Both the position numbers and the translations under genes were made by a program. From NCBI RefSeq assembly GCF_029227915.1, contig NC_079883.1, forward strand, positions 15,998,001-16,062,000: a stretch of DNA of 64,000 nt, in the 5' to 3' direction. This stretch comes from Hydractinia symbiolongicarpus. Taxonomy: Eukaryota > Cnidaria > Hydrozoa > Anthoathecata > Hydractiniidae. The notes beneath the pieces were generated by a model, which was not told where the DNA came from, made no database searches, and saw only the letters and a list, made by a program, of their open reading frames with translations. Below are positions 1-9,430 of this stretch, piece after piece. Numbering within the stretch: position 1 is the stretch's first letter; the number at the start of each line of letters is the position of its first letter.

Positions 1-164
1 AGTTGTTTTAACTTTGTTTTACTCACAGATTTGTCTATATTACATAATTGGTTTAATGAGAATTTTCTTGTCGTAAATTTAAATAAATATCAATATATTA
101 CGAAGTATCGACAATTTTATTTCTTTTTAAGGTCAGACTATTATGTGGAGTTCAACAGTTGATT

Positions 165-697
165 GCTCAGTGTTACGACTGATTCCAAACTAAAGTTTGC
201 CGCACACGTTAGAAACATTTGTTCTAAAGCCAGTAGGAAGCTAAATGTTCTTTAGAGAATTTCTTCGTATATCTCTCCAAGGAAGAAGAGACGTCTTTTT
301 AATACTTTTAATCTTTCTCAGTTCTCCTCCTTTGGTATGGATGTTTTGTGGATGTGTAGCTAATAATCGTATCAATCTTATACAGGAACGTTGTCTACGC
401 ATAATTAATAATGATGACATATCTAGTTTTGTAGGTCTTTTTAGTTTTATTAAGTAATGATTCCATCCACGTTATTAACTTAAGATGTGTTATGAAGGAA
501 TTATATAAATTTTTAAACGGAATGTTGCCTAGTTATATATCTGAAATATTTTGCATTAGAGAAAATAATTATAACTTACAAAATTTTAATTTGGTAAAGG
601 GCTCAACATACCGCACACTATCGTATGGTTTAAATAGTCTTGCTAATCGGACAGGAATTTTATGGTTATCTGTCCCATCTTCCGTCAAAAACTCACT
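165..697 (+). pseudogene. 3' end of a non-LTR retrotransposon (LINE) reverse transcriptase ORF
   Basis: Broken reading frames resemble the region after the catalytic reverse transcriptase domain in animal LINE ORF2 proteins (Jockey/CR1-like). The order seen is a lysine-rich 'KLKFAAHVRNICSKAS' stretch near 190-240, then 'PPLVWMFCGCVANNRINLIQ' and 'ERCLRIINND' (to about 420), then 'MLPSYISEIF' and 'ENNYNLQNFN' (520-590), and 'YRTLSYGLNSLANRTGILW' (610-665). That order is characteristic of these C-terminal segments. There are stops and at least one frame change, and the catalytic core lies outside the window or is lost. The frame then runs without a stop into Polinton sequence at about 700, so the open frame 492-1082 is a chimera of two elements. 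The clade is uncertain. Confidence 0.7.
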
Positions 698-704
698 CGG
701 GGCT

Positions 705-1452
705 CGTCAAGCGTTGAGGTACTGGAACATTTATGTCAATTTAAAAACTCATTGCGCTACAACAGCACTTGGGATCTCTGTAAAACATATGACAGGATCT
801 TTACCACTTATCAACAGCATCTTTCGCTTCCATGTCTACTACCATATGCGACATGTTCTCGGAAGGATAAAAGTGCCCATGCCTTTTAATGATGGTTTTT
901 CCGGTACAGGAATCCTTACTCAACATCTGGATTTGCACAAGTGTGTTTTGCACGGCATGTATAAATTCAGAGCGGTAGGTGCTAAACTCACCAACAGGGA
1001 ATGGTTGCCACAAGTTGAGGGTGACTACGCGAAGTTCACAAGCACAGGTAAAATTGTTCTTGATCGGTTTTGGTGCAGATAGCTATACAGTGAGACAAAT
1101 CCTATTACAAAACTATGGTCTTGAGATCGGAAGATGTCGGGAAGGATATAACAACCTTTCAAAACGCTCGAACTCTGGTGAATTTTGTTGTGATGCCAAG
1201 CTTGTACATGTTGCCATCAAATACGAACCTCTACATAGATAAAATTTAGGTATGCAACAACAACATCTTGAACGCACCTTCCCCGCAAAGCCTAGCACAC
1301 AAAGTAAAAGTTGAGAAAAAGACAACTCACAAAATGCGTTGAAAGAGGTACCTAGTCCGCAGATGCAGGAAGCGGAAAAGCATGACGATAACAATGTTGT
1401 GTTGGTCACAGCAGTGGTAGCGCTTATCGTCGCATATATATGGATGAAATAA
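705..1452 (+). pseudogene. Polinton candidate virion/membrane protein (copy 1 homologue of the 24144-25349 gene)
   Basis: The translation shares 'YWN', 'CATTALGIS', 'FHVYYHMR' and 'KVPMP.DGFS' with the minus-strand gene at 24144-25349, in the same order. It ends in the same kind of hydrophobic tail: valine/alanine-rich residues then 'AYIWMK' and a stop at 1450-1452. The frame shifts at about 905 and again after 1080, and the N-terminal part is replaced by LINE sequence. The tail looks like a single C-terminal membrane anchor. The function is unknown. The gene is followed by a short hairpin (1484-1504) like those at copy 2 gene junctions. Confidence 0.65.
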
Positions 1453-1483
1453 GATGTTAAGTGTATTCGTGTAGATATTTCAC

Positions 1484-1504
1484 ACAAAAACGAAGTGTTT
1501 TTGT
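1484..1504. terminator. Junction hairpin after the copy 1 virion-protein remnant
   Basis: Arms ACAAAAAC and GTTTTTGT form an 8-bp perfect stem with a 5-nt loop, about 30 nt past the stop codon at 1452. It belongs to the series of hairpins at Polinton gene junctions. The role as a transcript end signal is inference. Confidence 0.4.
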
Positions 1505-1525
1505 TTCTCTCATTTACCCCACAGT

Positions 1526-1621
1526 ATGGGCGACAGCGGCGGCACTACGCAGGTACAAATATTGAGCTACAAACTCTACCACTATGACAGCTACTCTGAA
1601 GGCAGGACACTGCTGTGCTAA
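1526..1621 (+). CDS. Orphan 31-residue ORF at the gypsy insertion edge
   Basis: An ATG-initiated ORF beginning MGDSGGTTQ, with several tyrosines, is unusually GC-rich for its surroundings and stops shortly before the 5' LTR. It could be the start of a further Polinton gene cut off by the retrotransposon. No counterpart was recognised in copy 2. Support is weak. Confidence 0.25.
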   Translation: MGDSGGTTQVQILSYKLYHYDSYSEGRTLLC

Positions 1622-2149
1622 TAATTCCAGGAAGGGCTCCACCTGCCTTGTGTGATACCTGTCTGTTTTGTATCCTGTTTGTGTTGTCGATGTGTGCCAT
1701 ATTTGTTGTTGTTTTGTATATTTTTATGTTGGTATGTGTGTCCAAGAAGAGAACACACGTGAGAATTTAACAAGCGTACGACTGTATTTTTAACGAAGAT
1801 AAAACAAAACTTTGTAGCTACCAAGACTTTATTATTCACCCTGTTTACATATGGATTCAGAAGTTTGTAACGATCCAGAACTTATTCTGTTAGTAAGTAC
1901 TTGGTACAAACGATTGTTTTTTTTCCATGATAAAGACAAAACACTGGATTTTGAATATTGAGCATTTGTAGACAGTTATCAAGCTCCATGCTACTTGATG
2001 GTAACTATCATTGTTTCAGTGATGTAATACAAACATTGCTGCTGAAGGAAATTAGGTGTATTTATTTCCGCACTTCTAACTGAAATTCGCACTTTGTGCA
2101 TGTTGTTTGACTGGGCCTACCTACCCATTTTTGAAAAGCCACTACACGG

Positions 2150-2510
2150 GACTATTCATTCTTGGTCTTACGTACGGCATTTGTTTTCCTCTTCGCGCTT
2201 TTGCTTCCCCCTCGGTCTTTAACCTGACACTCGAGTCGCCGTGTTTCCGCCTGGATTGTCGCTGCCGCATGGGACTATTTGTTCTTGTTCAAACGCGCGG
2301 CATTTCGTTTTTTTAGCGCGCCTTTGTTTTTCCCCACGGTCTTGCACCTGACACCCGACTTGCCGGTTTTCCGTCGGTATTGTCGCTGCCGACTCTTCGT
2401 CCTTCGTCACACGCACTGCATTCGTTTTCTGCGCGCTTGTGCTTTCCCCCGCGGTCTTGCACCTGATACCCAACTCGCCGTTTTACTGCCGGGGTTGTCG
2501 TTGGCGTTCT
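2150..2510. repeat. Three tandem ~120-bp units, likely within the gypsy 5' LTR or leader
   Basis: Three diverged copies start near 2150, 2272 and 2393. Each contains '..CGGCATT.GTTTT', 'GCGC.TTTG.TTTCCCC', 'CGGTCTT..ACCTGA.AC' and 'TTGTCG.TG'. The block is T- and C-rich on the plus strand. Open frames across it (for example 2107-2551 and 2219-2473) follow from the repeat and are not treated as genes. Confidence 0.75.
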
Positions 2511-2543
2511 TGTTTCGGTTCATCCGCAAGCTAATTTCTGTCT

Positions 2544-3196
2544 GTGATTAATCGAGGAGTAATTTTCGCTGACAGGATTAATATTGAGAAGCTTGAACTT
2601 AGGAATTCAGACATGGTTAAAATGATTTCTTTCATAGGTGAGCTCCAAGATGATGTCGAGTGTCTATTAAGGAAATGTATCCCTGAGATAGTCAAAGTGA
2701 TTGCCACGGATTGGAAAGTAGATCCAGTAGATGGAAGGGATAAAGGGAACCTTATACAGCAAATCTTGGATGACGCTAATGACCCAGATAAAAAAGGTAA
2801 TCTGTTCAAGCGTTGATACCAATGCTTTCTGATGACTTACAACCGACATTGAAGAAGCTCCTCAAATTATATACAGACACTGTCGAAGTGACAGGGGATG
2901 TTACTGCTGTTACGAAAGCATTTGACATGGCAATCCATGAAAAGACAAGGAGAGAAGAGGAAGCCACAGCAGCCTTGGTCAAGTTGCTAGGACTACAATC
3001 AGCTAAGACAAGCTCCTTCAGAGAAAAATGTCATACCTCTGGAATAATAGATAACAATAAAAAGAGAACAGGCTTACTACATGATCCTGTTAGGATGCAC
3101 ATGGCGCCATTTCTAGATGAAAGGAAAGACCCACCTGATCCACTGCTGTTGTCTGAAATAAACAAAGATCAGGAAGAATTCAATGAGAGTGAGTAA
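2544..3196 (+). pseudogene. Gag-like region of the gypsy element
   Basis: Two overlapping frames (2544-2816 and 2813-3196) encode a hydrophilic, acidic and lysine-rich protein upstream of the protease and polymerase, where gag belongs. Further downstream (3330-3560) are cysteine-containing fragments that could be a decayed zinc knuckle ('GCSSCEKKG' in one frame). I do not recognise a specific capsid fold. The assignment rests on position, and the frame change near 2815 marks it as broken. Confidence 0.5.
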
Positions 3197-3559
3197 TTGA
3201 AACGATTCTCGGGATTTTAAAGCAAAAGCTAAAGTCAATGAAGTATCAGTCACCTCTGAGAAGCTCATTAAACAGCTAGTTAAACAAATAAATGTTGTGA
3301 CGGCAGAAATGAAGCGAATGAAAGATGACATCACAAATATCCGAACGGAAAAATCCCAAAAGAGACAAGGTAGTGGACACATTTTTGGTTGTAATCAAAG
3401 TTGGAAAGGAAAAGGCTGCAGCAGTTGTGAAAAGAAAGGGGAAAGTGATTAATGTACCCACGGTTGGAAATGTGATTGAACACTGCCAGATGAAAAAGTC
3501 ATCAAACGAGAAGAGACTAGAGAATCGATGTCTACCATTTTTTGTAAGTACTGCGTAAA

Positions 3560-4728
3560 TAACACTTGTCCATCTTTAGTGGGTAGATATTGCACCATGA
3601 GATGATGGATTCAGTCAACGGTATGCGACTCCCTTTTGAACACTGGAGCTATGGTTATCCTGCTTATTAAGCGGATAGACAAGTCAAAGATTACCCTCAT
3701 GGAAATATATCTGAATTTTTGAGTGAACAATGGACAGTAGAGACTGCCAATGGTACGAAAATCCCATACCTGAGTTATGTGCTATTAGATTTTCAGATAA
3801 AGAATAGTTCTGTGCTGCAAGTGCCATTCCTAGTAACAAATAAAAAGAGAACCAAGCAGTAGATTTTACTTTGCCAAACGAAACGATTTCAGACCTGAAA
3901 CGATCACAAATTGACGCACTGAGTTCATACATTCTCACCAAGGATGAAGATCATCTGATTAGTACTATGAAATTGATGAAAACTGGTGCACTGATTAAGC
4001 CTGGCAAAACCATAATCATACCGTGGAAACTCCAACCAGCGGACATATAAAAGACAACTCCAATAGTGTTTGAACCAATAATTAATCATCCCTTTGAAGG
4101 TGTTTTGCTCTTAAAAGAGCAGATCTTATCACTCAAGAAAGAAACAAGGGTTCAGAACTTCCATAACTGTCACTAACGTATTGAACGCTGATGTAGAGAT
4201 TCCTGTAAGAATATTACTGGGAACCTTGCTACCAGTTACTTCAATGACTCCAGCACCAGTGAAATTCAAACAGTTCGCAAAAGAAGAGCCAAATTTAGAT
4301 TCAAAAAATGGCCATATTAGGAATTCAGAGAGCGGCCCAGTCTTAACAACCAGGATCAAATCGATTGAAATCGATGTCGGTCTGCAGGTTGACGACAGAA
4401 AATATCATCAAAAGTTAAAACGAATTGATTCTGGATTCCTTGTCTGACAGGCAACGCAAAAGAGCGGAGGAGATGCTGTGGGAACCAAGACATGCGTTTG
4501 CAAAAGATGAAACGACATAGGGAATGCTTAAAACCTTAAGATAGACATCTGAACAACAGATAAAGTTCCGGTGCAGAGAAATTACAATTCATTACCATGC
4601 CCCTTGTACAACAAATGTGAAACAACATTTACAAGATTTACTGAATCGTGGATGGATTGAAAAATTAAAATCTGCTTGTTCATCACTTGTAGTGATAGTG
4701 AGAAAAAAAGATGGAACCATACGATTAC
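3560..4728 (+). pseudogene. Gypsy protease and N-terminal reverse transcriptase, interrupted
   Basis: Near 3630-3660 one frame reads 'LLNTGAMVI', the position of the retroviral-type aspartic protease motif L-D-T-G-[AS]. The catalytic Asp is Asn here, predicting an inactive enzyme. Around 4590-4728 another frame carries the start of a Ty3/gypsy reverse transcriptase: a segment ending in a glycine-tryptophan-isoleucine 'GWIEK'-like motif, then 'VRKKDGTIRL'. The frame ends abruptly at 4727, where a MITE begins, and resumes after it at 5106. Stops and frameshifts are frequent. Confidence 0.7.
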
Positions 4729-5105
4729 ACACTTTTTTTTATAAGAATAACTTCTATAAGAATATCAGGGTGGAATTGCCCAAATTGTAAGAATATCTTA
4801 AGAATATTTCCAGGGTGAGTTTGCGTAGAATAAAATTGTTAGTTAACCAAAAAATTAGGGAAATCAAAATGAGACAAATCTTTAACCTGTTATATTTGGT
4901 TTGATTAATATCTCTGGGGAGAAAAACATAAACATGCTGTAAATACGTAACAGTATACTAAAAAATATGTGTGAACATCTCATTCAAAAGAAACTTTGCT
5001 CTAAAAAATAAGAATACATTAAGAATACTTCACCATCATATTTTGCCAAATCATAAGAATAATTCACCCTCAACAAAAAAACACTATTCCTATAAAAAAC
5101 CCGTA
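4728..5105. mobile_element. 378-bp MITE nested in the gypsy reverse transcriptase
   Basis: The ends are imperfect inverted repeats: left CACACTTTTTTTTATAAGAATA and, read inward from the right, a segment ending TTTTTTATAGGAATA. They are flanked by TA (4726-4727 and 5106-5107), the target duplication of Tc1/mariner-type elements. Removing the insert plus one TA rejoins the reverse transcriptase frame across its 'RL...D-LR-LN' motif, which is strong internal evidence for a clean insertion. The 'CACTATTC.TATAA' terminal sequence recurs at about 40905 and 42845. Confidence 0.75.
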
Positions 5106-5900
5106 TATGTTGCGACCTCAGGGTACTGAACAAAAAAACTATTTCAGACAAACATCCATCCTTGGATAACCTTGATGGAAACCAATGGTTCTCAGTAGTT
5201 GATCAGACGCGTGCCAACACGTAATAACAACATAGCAGCAGCAAAGCATTTATATAGAGAATATATTTACGATATGGACTACCATCAAAACTCCTGCATG
5301 ATCAGGGACGAGAACTTAGAAATCAGTTGTTCACTAAAGTACACTGGCTATCTGGCATACAAAAAAGCCTAACCACTTTTTACCACCCACAAACTAATGG
5401 TCTTGTGGACAGGATGAACAGGACGCTGTTACAGATGCTAAGAACACTTGGTTAAGTTAAAAAATCAAAGTGGCACACTAGCCTAAACAAGATTGTTTTT
5501 GCGTACAACTGCACTCACCATGACACAACAGGCTATGTACCACATTTTCTGATGTTTGGTCGTCATCACAGGTTACCACTGGACCTTTTAATGAAAGTTG
5601 ATATTGAAAGAGATCCAGTAGCACATAGTAAGTTTGCTGAGGATGGGCAGCGTCAAATAAATGAAGCATACAAAGTTGCAGCCGCTTTTCTTTTCTCTGT
5701 ACTCGCGTACAGAAAAAAGAAAAGCGGGTGCAAGAAAGAGACTGGGCCGTCAGCAGCAATTTGTGCAACTTGGAATTAGAGATAGAGTTTTGATCAAAAA
5801 CTTAGTGGAACGTGGTGGTCCCGGAAAAGTAAGAGCACATTAAGAACAAAAAGTTTACACAGTCAAAGATATTAAGCGAGGCGGAGTAGTGTACATCGTT
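5106..5900 (+). pseudogene. Gypsy reverse transcriptase fragment fused by deletion to integrase C-terminal half
   Basis: The segment 5110-5222 reads as Ty3/gypsy reverse transcriptase ('LNKKTISDKHPSL', 'GNQWFSVVDQ'). Straight after it, 5250-5700 reads as integrase: 'LHDQGREFRN', '[19 protein letters not shown]', and 'HDTTGYVPHFLMFGR', which are the DDE core's second Asp region, the Glu region and the following conserved block. The rest of the reverse transcriptase, RNase H and the integrase zinc domain are missing. The reading frame changes several times. A basic tail (5780-5910) is consistent with the integrase C-terminus. Confidence 0.8.
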
Positions 5901-6008
5901 CAAAAAGAAGACGACCCATGAAGCTAACAGAGAACGTTACATCGCAACCTTCTTATGCCATGCCAGAACCCAGGAAGAAAAACAAGTAGCTAGGGAAAAG
6001 AGAACACA

Positions 6009-6269
6009 TTGAAACCCGAGTTTTCTGCTGTACAGCCATCTAAAGACCTAAAAATAAAGATCAAGATTTTAAAGCAGGAAAAGCATACAAGAAGAAGTCA
6101 GCGAGAAACCAGACCCCACCAAAGATCACCTACCACAATAGGTGACCTAACTGTTAAGCAGATTGCAGCACAACGTCCAACTACAAAATACGTTCTGAAT
6201 CCCAAGGACAGACCCGAGATTGAAACAACATTTTTGATATGCCATGTGCGAAAATCTTTACCTTGCTGA
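6009..6269 (+). CDS. Short basic ORF at the gypsy 3' end, unknown
   Basis: An 86-residue open frame rich in Lys, Arg, Thr and Gln lies between the integrase and the 3' LTR. It may be the end of the polyprotein or part of the 3' untranslated region. No envelope features such as a signal peptide or membrane segment are visible. It is kept only as a candidate. Confidence 0.25.
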   Translation: MKPEFSAVQPSKDLKIKIKILKQEKHTRRSQRETRPHQRSPTTIGDLTVKQIAAQRPTTKYVLNPKDRPEIETTFLICHVRKSLPC

Positions 6270-6543
6270 CTAAACTATTTAGTGTTTCACTTAACTCATC
6301 AACCGATTGTTTAAACACTGTTCCTTACACGCACACAAAATAAAAACGAAAAAAACAAACGAGAACTGTACATATTAACAAAACACTTTTGAGTTCACGT
6401 ACTTATTGTTTGCATTAAAGAAGAACTGTTACATTGTTACATTGATTGATTATTGATATTTGGTTGTTGTCTTGGTTACAAGTCGATAGTCTTAACACGT
6501 TTGGAACATTATTTCTAAGATGATAACGTTTGGAACATTTGTT

Positions 6544-6609
6544 AAAAAAGGGGAGGGTGTAAGAGGATGTCTATCTGATCTATCTCCTGTTTGCGTTGTC
6601 GATATGTGC
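6544..6609 (+). promoter_or_regulatory. Polypurine tract and truncated 3' LTR of the gypsy element
   Basis: AAAAAAGGGGAGGG (6544-6557) is followed by TGTAAGAGGATGTC, a typical LTR start. Similarity to the 5' LTR stops at about 6609, and the next bases continue the minus-strand Polinton ORF. Second-strand priming at such tracts is known for LTR elements. Confidence 0.7.
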
Positions 6610-7489
6610 CTTTTTTGGTAGCTTGGTCTACCATATTTGAATTTGTCCAGTAACTGCTGACCCATAGACTTACTTCCCTTATTCGGTGTAGTAATATACT
6701 CCATGAATCCAAGGACCCATATACCGGCTGCTTTTAGCCTTTTCTTTATTTCGCCCACCTGTTCCGTGTCCCACACAGGGATAGAGAATTTCAGCTTGCG
6801 GAGACACTCGCCTTCCGCTCGCAAGAAGCGCCTCTTCATGTTGACAACCGTGCAGTCGCTATACTGGCTTCTACAGTGCGCATTACAAAATATGCCGACT
6901 GTCACTAGCTCGTCAAAGATTGCGATACTTTCGGCATCCCCCTAAAAGCTCCAAGCTCGACGCCCGAGCCCTGCTCATGCGGACCTGGATCACATCCGCA
7001 GACATTCCATCACAGACTTCCCCTCTACTAGCCCGACACAGGGAAAAATCTGTACACTCTTGCTCTGGTCATGCAGTCGGTGGGAACGTAATCCTATTTG
7101 CACGAGAGATACTTATCCTACCTTACATCATTCATCTTGTTCACAAGAACCACAACATTTTTTACGTTGCTAAAAGCTATTAGCTCGAGCCTCTCATGCA
7201 GTTGATCTACGGAAGACCTAAACTCATTGTCTAGCATGCTAAACACCAAGCACACGCAATCCACGCCGCCGAGAGCCGGAATCACCTTCTTCACGTACAT
7301 GTCGTGCCCAAGAGTATTTTCAACAAGAGAGACCTTCCATCCACCTGTATTGCTACTTCTTCTAGTTTTTCGCTGTCTGCGCTCTTCTTCACACACACAC
7401 CGAGGAGCCTTGCCAAAAACCAGTAAGCCATCTTGTGCCTTCATAGCTCTTCCTAGCCGCAGAAACGGTGTGATCGTCGACACATCCAC
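6610..7489 (-). pseudogene. Translational-GTPase-like ORF (eEF1A/EF-Tu family resemblance), broken
   Basis: Read on minus from 7489, the translation contains 'WKVSLVENTLGHDM', then 'VDCVCLVFS', then 'NVKNVVVLVNKMNDV'. This follows the order and spacing of the G3 (D-x-P-G-H) and G4 (N-K-x-D) region of elongation-factor GTPases such as eEF1A. The G3 Asp is replaced and the G4 motif carries an extra Asn, so activity is doubtful. No G1 P-loop was found upstream. The frame breaks at about 7117. A further open stretch (6905 down to about 6610), beginning 'MTVGIFCNAHC' and containing 'LKFSIPVWDTEQVGEIKKR', may be its C-terminal part but was not recognised. It lies where copy 2 has HNH genes and the ATPase. 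It could be an accessory gene of copy 1 or a captured host sequence. Confidence 0.5.
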
Positions 7490-7593
7490 AGTCCATAAGC
7501 ACCCTTCTCTACTATTCCAAATAGGGCAAATGTCGTACGGAATATCATATTGTTTGTTATATTATTATATTAACATTTTTCGAGAGCTTTCGC

Positions 7594-7622
7594 TTTTGGT
7601 AAGTCATTAAGACTTACCAAAA
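7594..7622. terminator. Perfect 12-bp hairpin between copy 1 genes
   Basis: TTTTGGTAAGTC and GACTTACCAAAA form a perfect stem with the 5-nt loop ATTAA, located between the small membrane-protein remnant (ends about 7640) and the GTPase-like ORF (starts about 7489). It is one of the clearest hairpins in the junction series. Confidence 0.6.
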
Positions 7623-7639
7623 CCATGCATGTGACCCTC

Positions 7640-7946
7640 TACTTCTTAGGTATGACGGAAGCCGGAATCCACCCTTTTATTCACAGCCATCTCCCTACTC
7701 GCTTTACCTGCGTCGTTATATAGCGAACACCGACACAAATCGCGAGTACGGCTAGAGCTCCTACACCATAGTACACAGTGCTGTTGGACGGTGAAGTGAC
7801 ACTTGACCACTGGCTGAAGTACTTTCGCTCTGGTTCTTATGTAAGTTTTCCTTGCTCTTGCGGTTCCATTCAGTCTCTTGCCACCAACAACGCGATCTGC
7901 ATTTTTTTATGATAACTTGCTTTGGTTCTTGCGTGTCCTCCCTCAT
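7640..7946 (-). pseudogene. Fused remnants of two small Polinton membrane proteins
   Basis: The ATG at 7946 opens a basic, hydrophilic segment, then in another frame 'YYGVGALAVLAICVGVRY', a membrane segment matching 'YVVGRLAVLAIGVRVWY' of the copy 2 gene at 15740. Almost immediately it continues as 'ASREMAVNK' and 'KGWIPASVIPK', which match 'ASREMAVKK' and 'KGWLTASIVPK' at the end of the copy 2 gene at 16086. The stretch between those genes and most of the second gene are therefore deleted. Several frame changes occur. Confidence 0.65.
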
Positions 7947-8329
7947 TTAATTTATGTGATAAGCACTACATAGAATCATACTCCTGCCTCGATTTCCTTA
8001 TTGAACGCCTTACTGCATCGAGAGTCAGGGTTCCACTATGGAAAGTGCCTCGATAAGGTATTTTCGTGCTGTGTCTCCACGATATTGTGTTTACGCTGGC
8101 TTCGAACCAACTAATTTAAAACCTTCATCCAAGTTTTATCTAATCGCAACCTGCCATCCACTCGTCCAATTCTTGATGGTCTGATCGGGCTTTGTATATA
8201 TTCCAAAGCTGTTCAACTTCATCTAGAGTTGTCACATTCATCATCCTCTTCTTCACCTACCCCCCTTGGCATCCTCCTTCCTCTTGGAAAACTCCGTGTG
8301 TGTCAAGATATGTGCAGCAACCATCAAAG

Positions 8330-8693
8330 GCGCAAAAAATTTATCAAATAGGGTCTTACTTGATATCTTTTTGTCAGACCTTCAGCGCTATCCAGTTGAA
8401 CAACATTTCCTACAAGATTTGCGTACATAGGGATGGCATGCGAAGAGAGAACTTAAGCCGTCTTTTCTTTCTTCTCGTGCAGCTTCTGATGAACATTTTA
8501 GGTAGACATCTTTTAAATCGCTCCATCTGGCGCCTCGTCTATGAAACCTTCGCTACATTTTTAGGCACGCCTTTTCGCAGAGCATCCTTTGACGCCTGAC
8601 CCTTGTGACAGGCTTCCCGTCTTGGTATGGTAGAAAGCAGAGCAAGAGTAACACGTAAGGTAGAGCTATGGCGATGCTTAGGCAAACTTCCAT
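8330..8693 (-). pseudogene. Small membrane protein remnant (copy 1 homologue of the 15195 gene)
   Basis: The ATG at 8693 starts 'MEVCLSIAIALPYVLLLLCF', a membrane segment matching 'MEVCLYIVVILPYVMILLFY' at 15195. Downstream, in shifting frames, are counterparts of the copy 2 soluble tail: an 'EGFIDEAP' region, a 'KLHEKKEKTA' region and a 'YANLVGNVV' region. The order is preserved, so this is homology and not a chance hydrophobic ORF. The function is unknown. Confidence 0.65.
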
Positions 8694-8785
8694 GTTTGTC
8701 TTAGGAACAAAATTTCTCCGGGATAACACCCACGGAACTTTTACGTCACCATGTCCAGATCTTCTCAGTGCTTTAGACTCTATCA

Positions 8786-8832
8786 ACGCCTCGAAGGGCT
8801 ATATAGTATTGTTGTGCACACCTTCGAGGCGT
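8786..8832. terminator. 12-bp hairpin upstream of the copy 1 membrane-protein remnant
   Basis: ACGCCTCGAAGG (8786-8797) pairs perfectly with CCTTCGAGGCGT (8821-8832) across a 23-nt loop. It lies between the polymerase remnant and the small membrane-protein remnant, the equivalent of the hairpin-bearing junctions in copy 2. Confidence 0.5.
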
Positions 8833-8959
8833 AGACATTTTCTTGGTTTACGAGCAACCGAATGCCGCGCCAGTCACCCAGGACAAACACAGACATATAG
8901 TTAGGACTACACAGCTGGACATGTCAGCGAGAATCCCTTCCTGCTAGCCCCATGGAACC

Positions 8960-9410
8960 GAAGCCCGCCAAAGTTTGGATATCCTGTGCGGGTCTCTACC
9001 GATCTCTTCATGGTGGAGTGCTGCAATAACGCTCCACTTGAAACACCCTTTATCTTCGTTCTTAAGGGTTGATGATAGCCTTCTTTCTAGAGATCCAGAC
9101 AGGTAGCTCTATATATGAAGACCCTCTTGTGAGCCGTAGCTTATGGAAGTCCATGTACTGGATCCGATCTATGGTAAAGCCGCTGTGTGGTAGAGCTGGA
9201 TGCTCCAAATGGTTCTTGATCTGCGTTAACATGGTATCCATTACATCATCTATATTACTACCCTGGAAAACTGAGGTTGGATTGCTGTTGAACACCTTGT
9301 CTATCCTGATGTATGGATCGTCGGACCCGGTTCTTCCACAGAATCCATATAAACAGCTGCTCTTTTATTAGTATTTTTACTTTCGATCTCACCATCGCAA
9401 TATACCAATC
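8960..9410 (-). pseudogene. Polinton DNA polymerase B, N-terminal fragment (copy 1)
   Basis: On minus, 'FNSNPTSVFQGS', 'HKLRLTRGSSYIELP', 'SRKKAIINP' and 'CFKWSVIAALHH' match, in order, the N-terminal polymerase region of copy 2 at 11520-11840. Homology ends near 8960. The whole exonuclease and polymerase part is missing before the next gene, so this copy is polymerase-null. The frame is shifted at about 9060. Confidence 0.75.
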
Positions 9411-9430
9411 AACATCTTTGGAAAATGGGT

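Larger units (their letters stand above)
1651..6609 (+). mobile_element. Decayed Ty3/gypsy LTR retrotransposon inserted in Polinton copy 1
   Basis: The 5' LTR start (near 1651) and the 3' LTR fragment (6558-6609) share a segment: 'TCCTGTTTG.GTTGTCGAT.TGTGCC' occurs at about 1673-1700 and 6583-6609. A polypurine tract (6544-6557, AAAAAAGGGGAGGG) directly precedes the 3' LTR, as expected. Inside are gag-like ORFs, an aspartic protease motif, the N-terminal reverse transcriptase and the C-terminal half of integrase. Most of the reverse transcriptase, RNase H and the N-terminal integrase are deleted at about 5222. The 3' LTR is truncated after about 50 bp, where Polinton sequence resumes. The 5' LTR's end was not determined; it must lie before about 2544. 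Confidence 0.8.
698..9430 (-). mobile_element. Polinton/Maverick copy 1: reversed, truncated, interrupted
   Basis: Genes collinear with copy 2 are found here in reverse order and orientation: a virion-protein homologue on plus (705-1452), then on minus the homologues of the small genes and the DNA polymerase N-terminus (7946 to 9410). The left end is cut by the LINE junction at about 700 and the right end stops near 9430, inside the polymerase N-terminal region. A Ty3/gypsy element (1651-6609) splits it. No integrase, major capsid or packaging ATPase was found, so either they were deleted or this copy had a different layout. It also carries a GTPase-like ORF that copy 2 lacks. The coordinates are those of recognisable homology, not true termini, and no terminal inverted repeats were seen. 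Confidence 0.75.

Noticed and set aside
801-1487. Minus-strand frames across the copy 1 virion-protein remnant
   Set aside because: They are shadows of the plus-strand sequence, which is conserved with copy 2.
2107-2551. Overlapping open frames on both strands in the GC-richer patch
   Set aside because: They track the 120-bp tandem repeat of the gypsy leader; no family resemblance.
7227-7610. 127-codon plus-strand frame opposite the GTPase-like ORF
   Set aside because: It is the antisense shadow of the minus-strand sequence that shows motif order; no protein features of its own.
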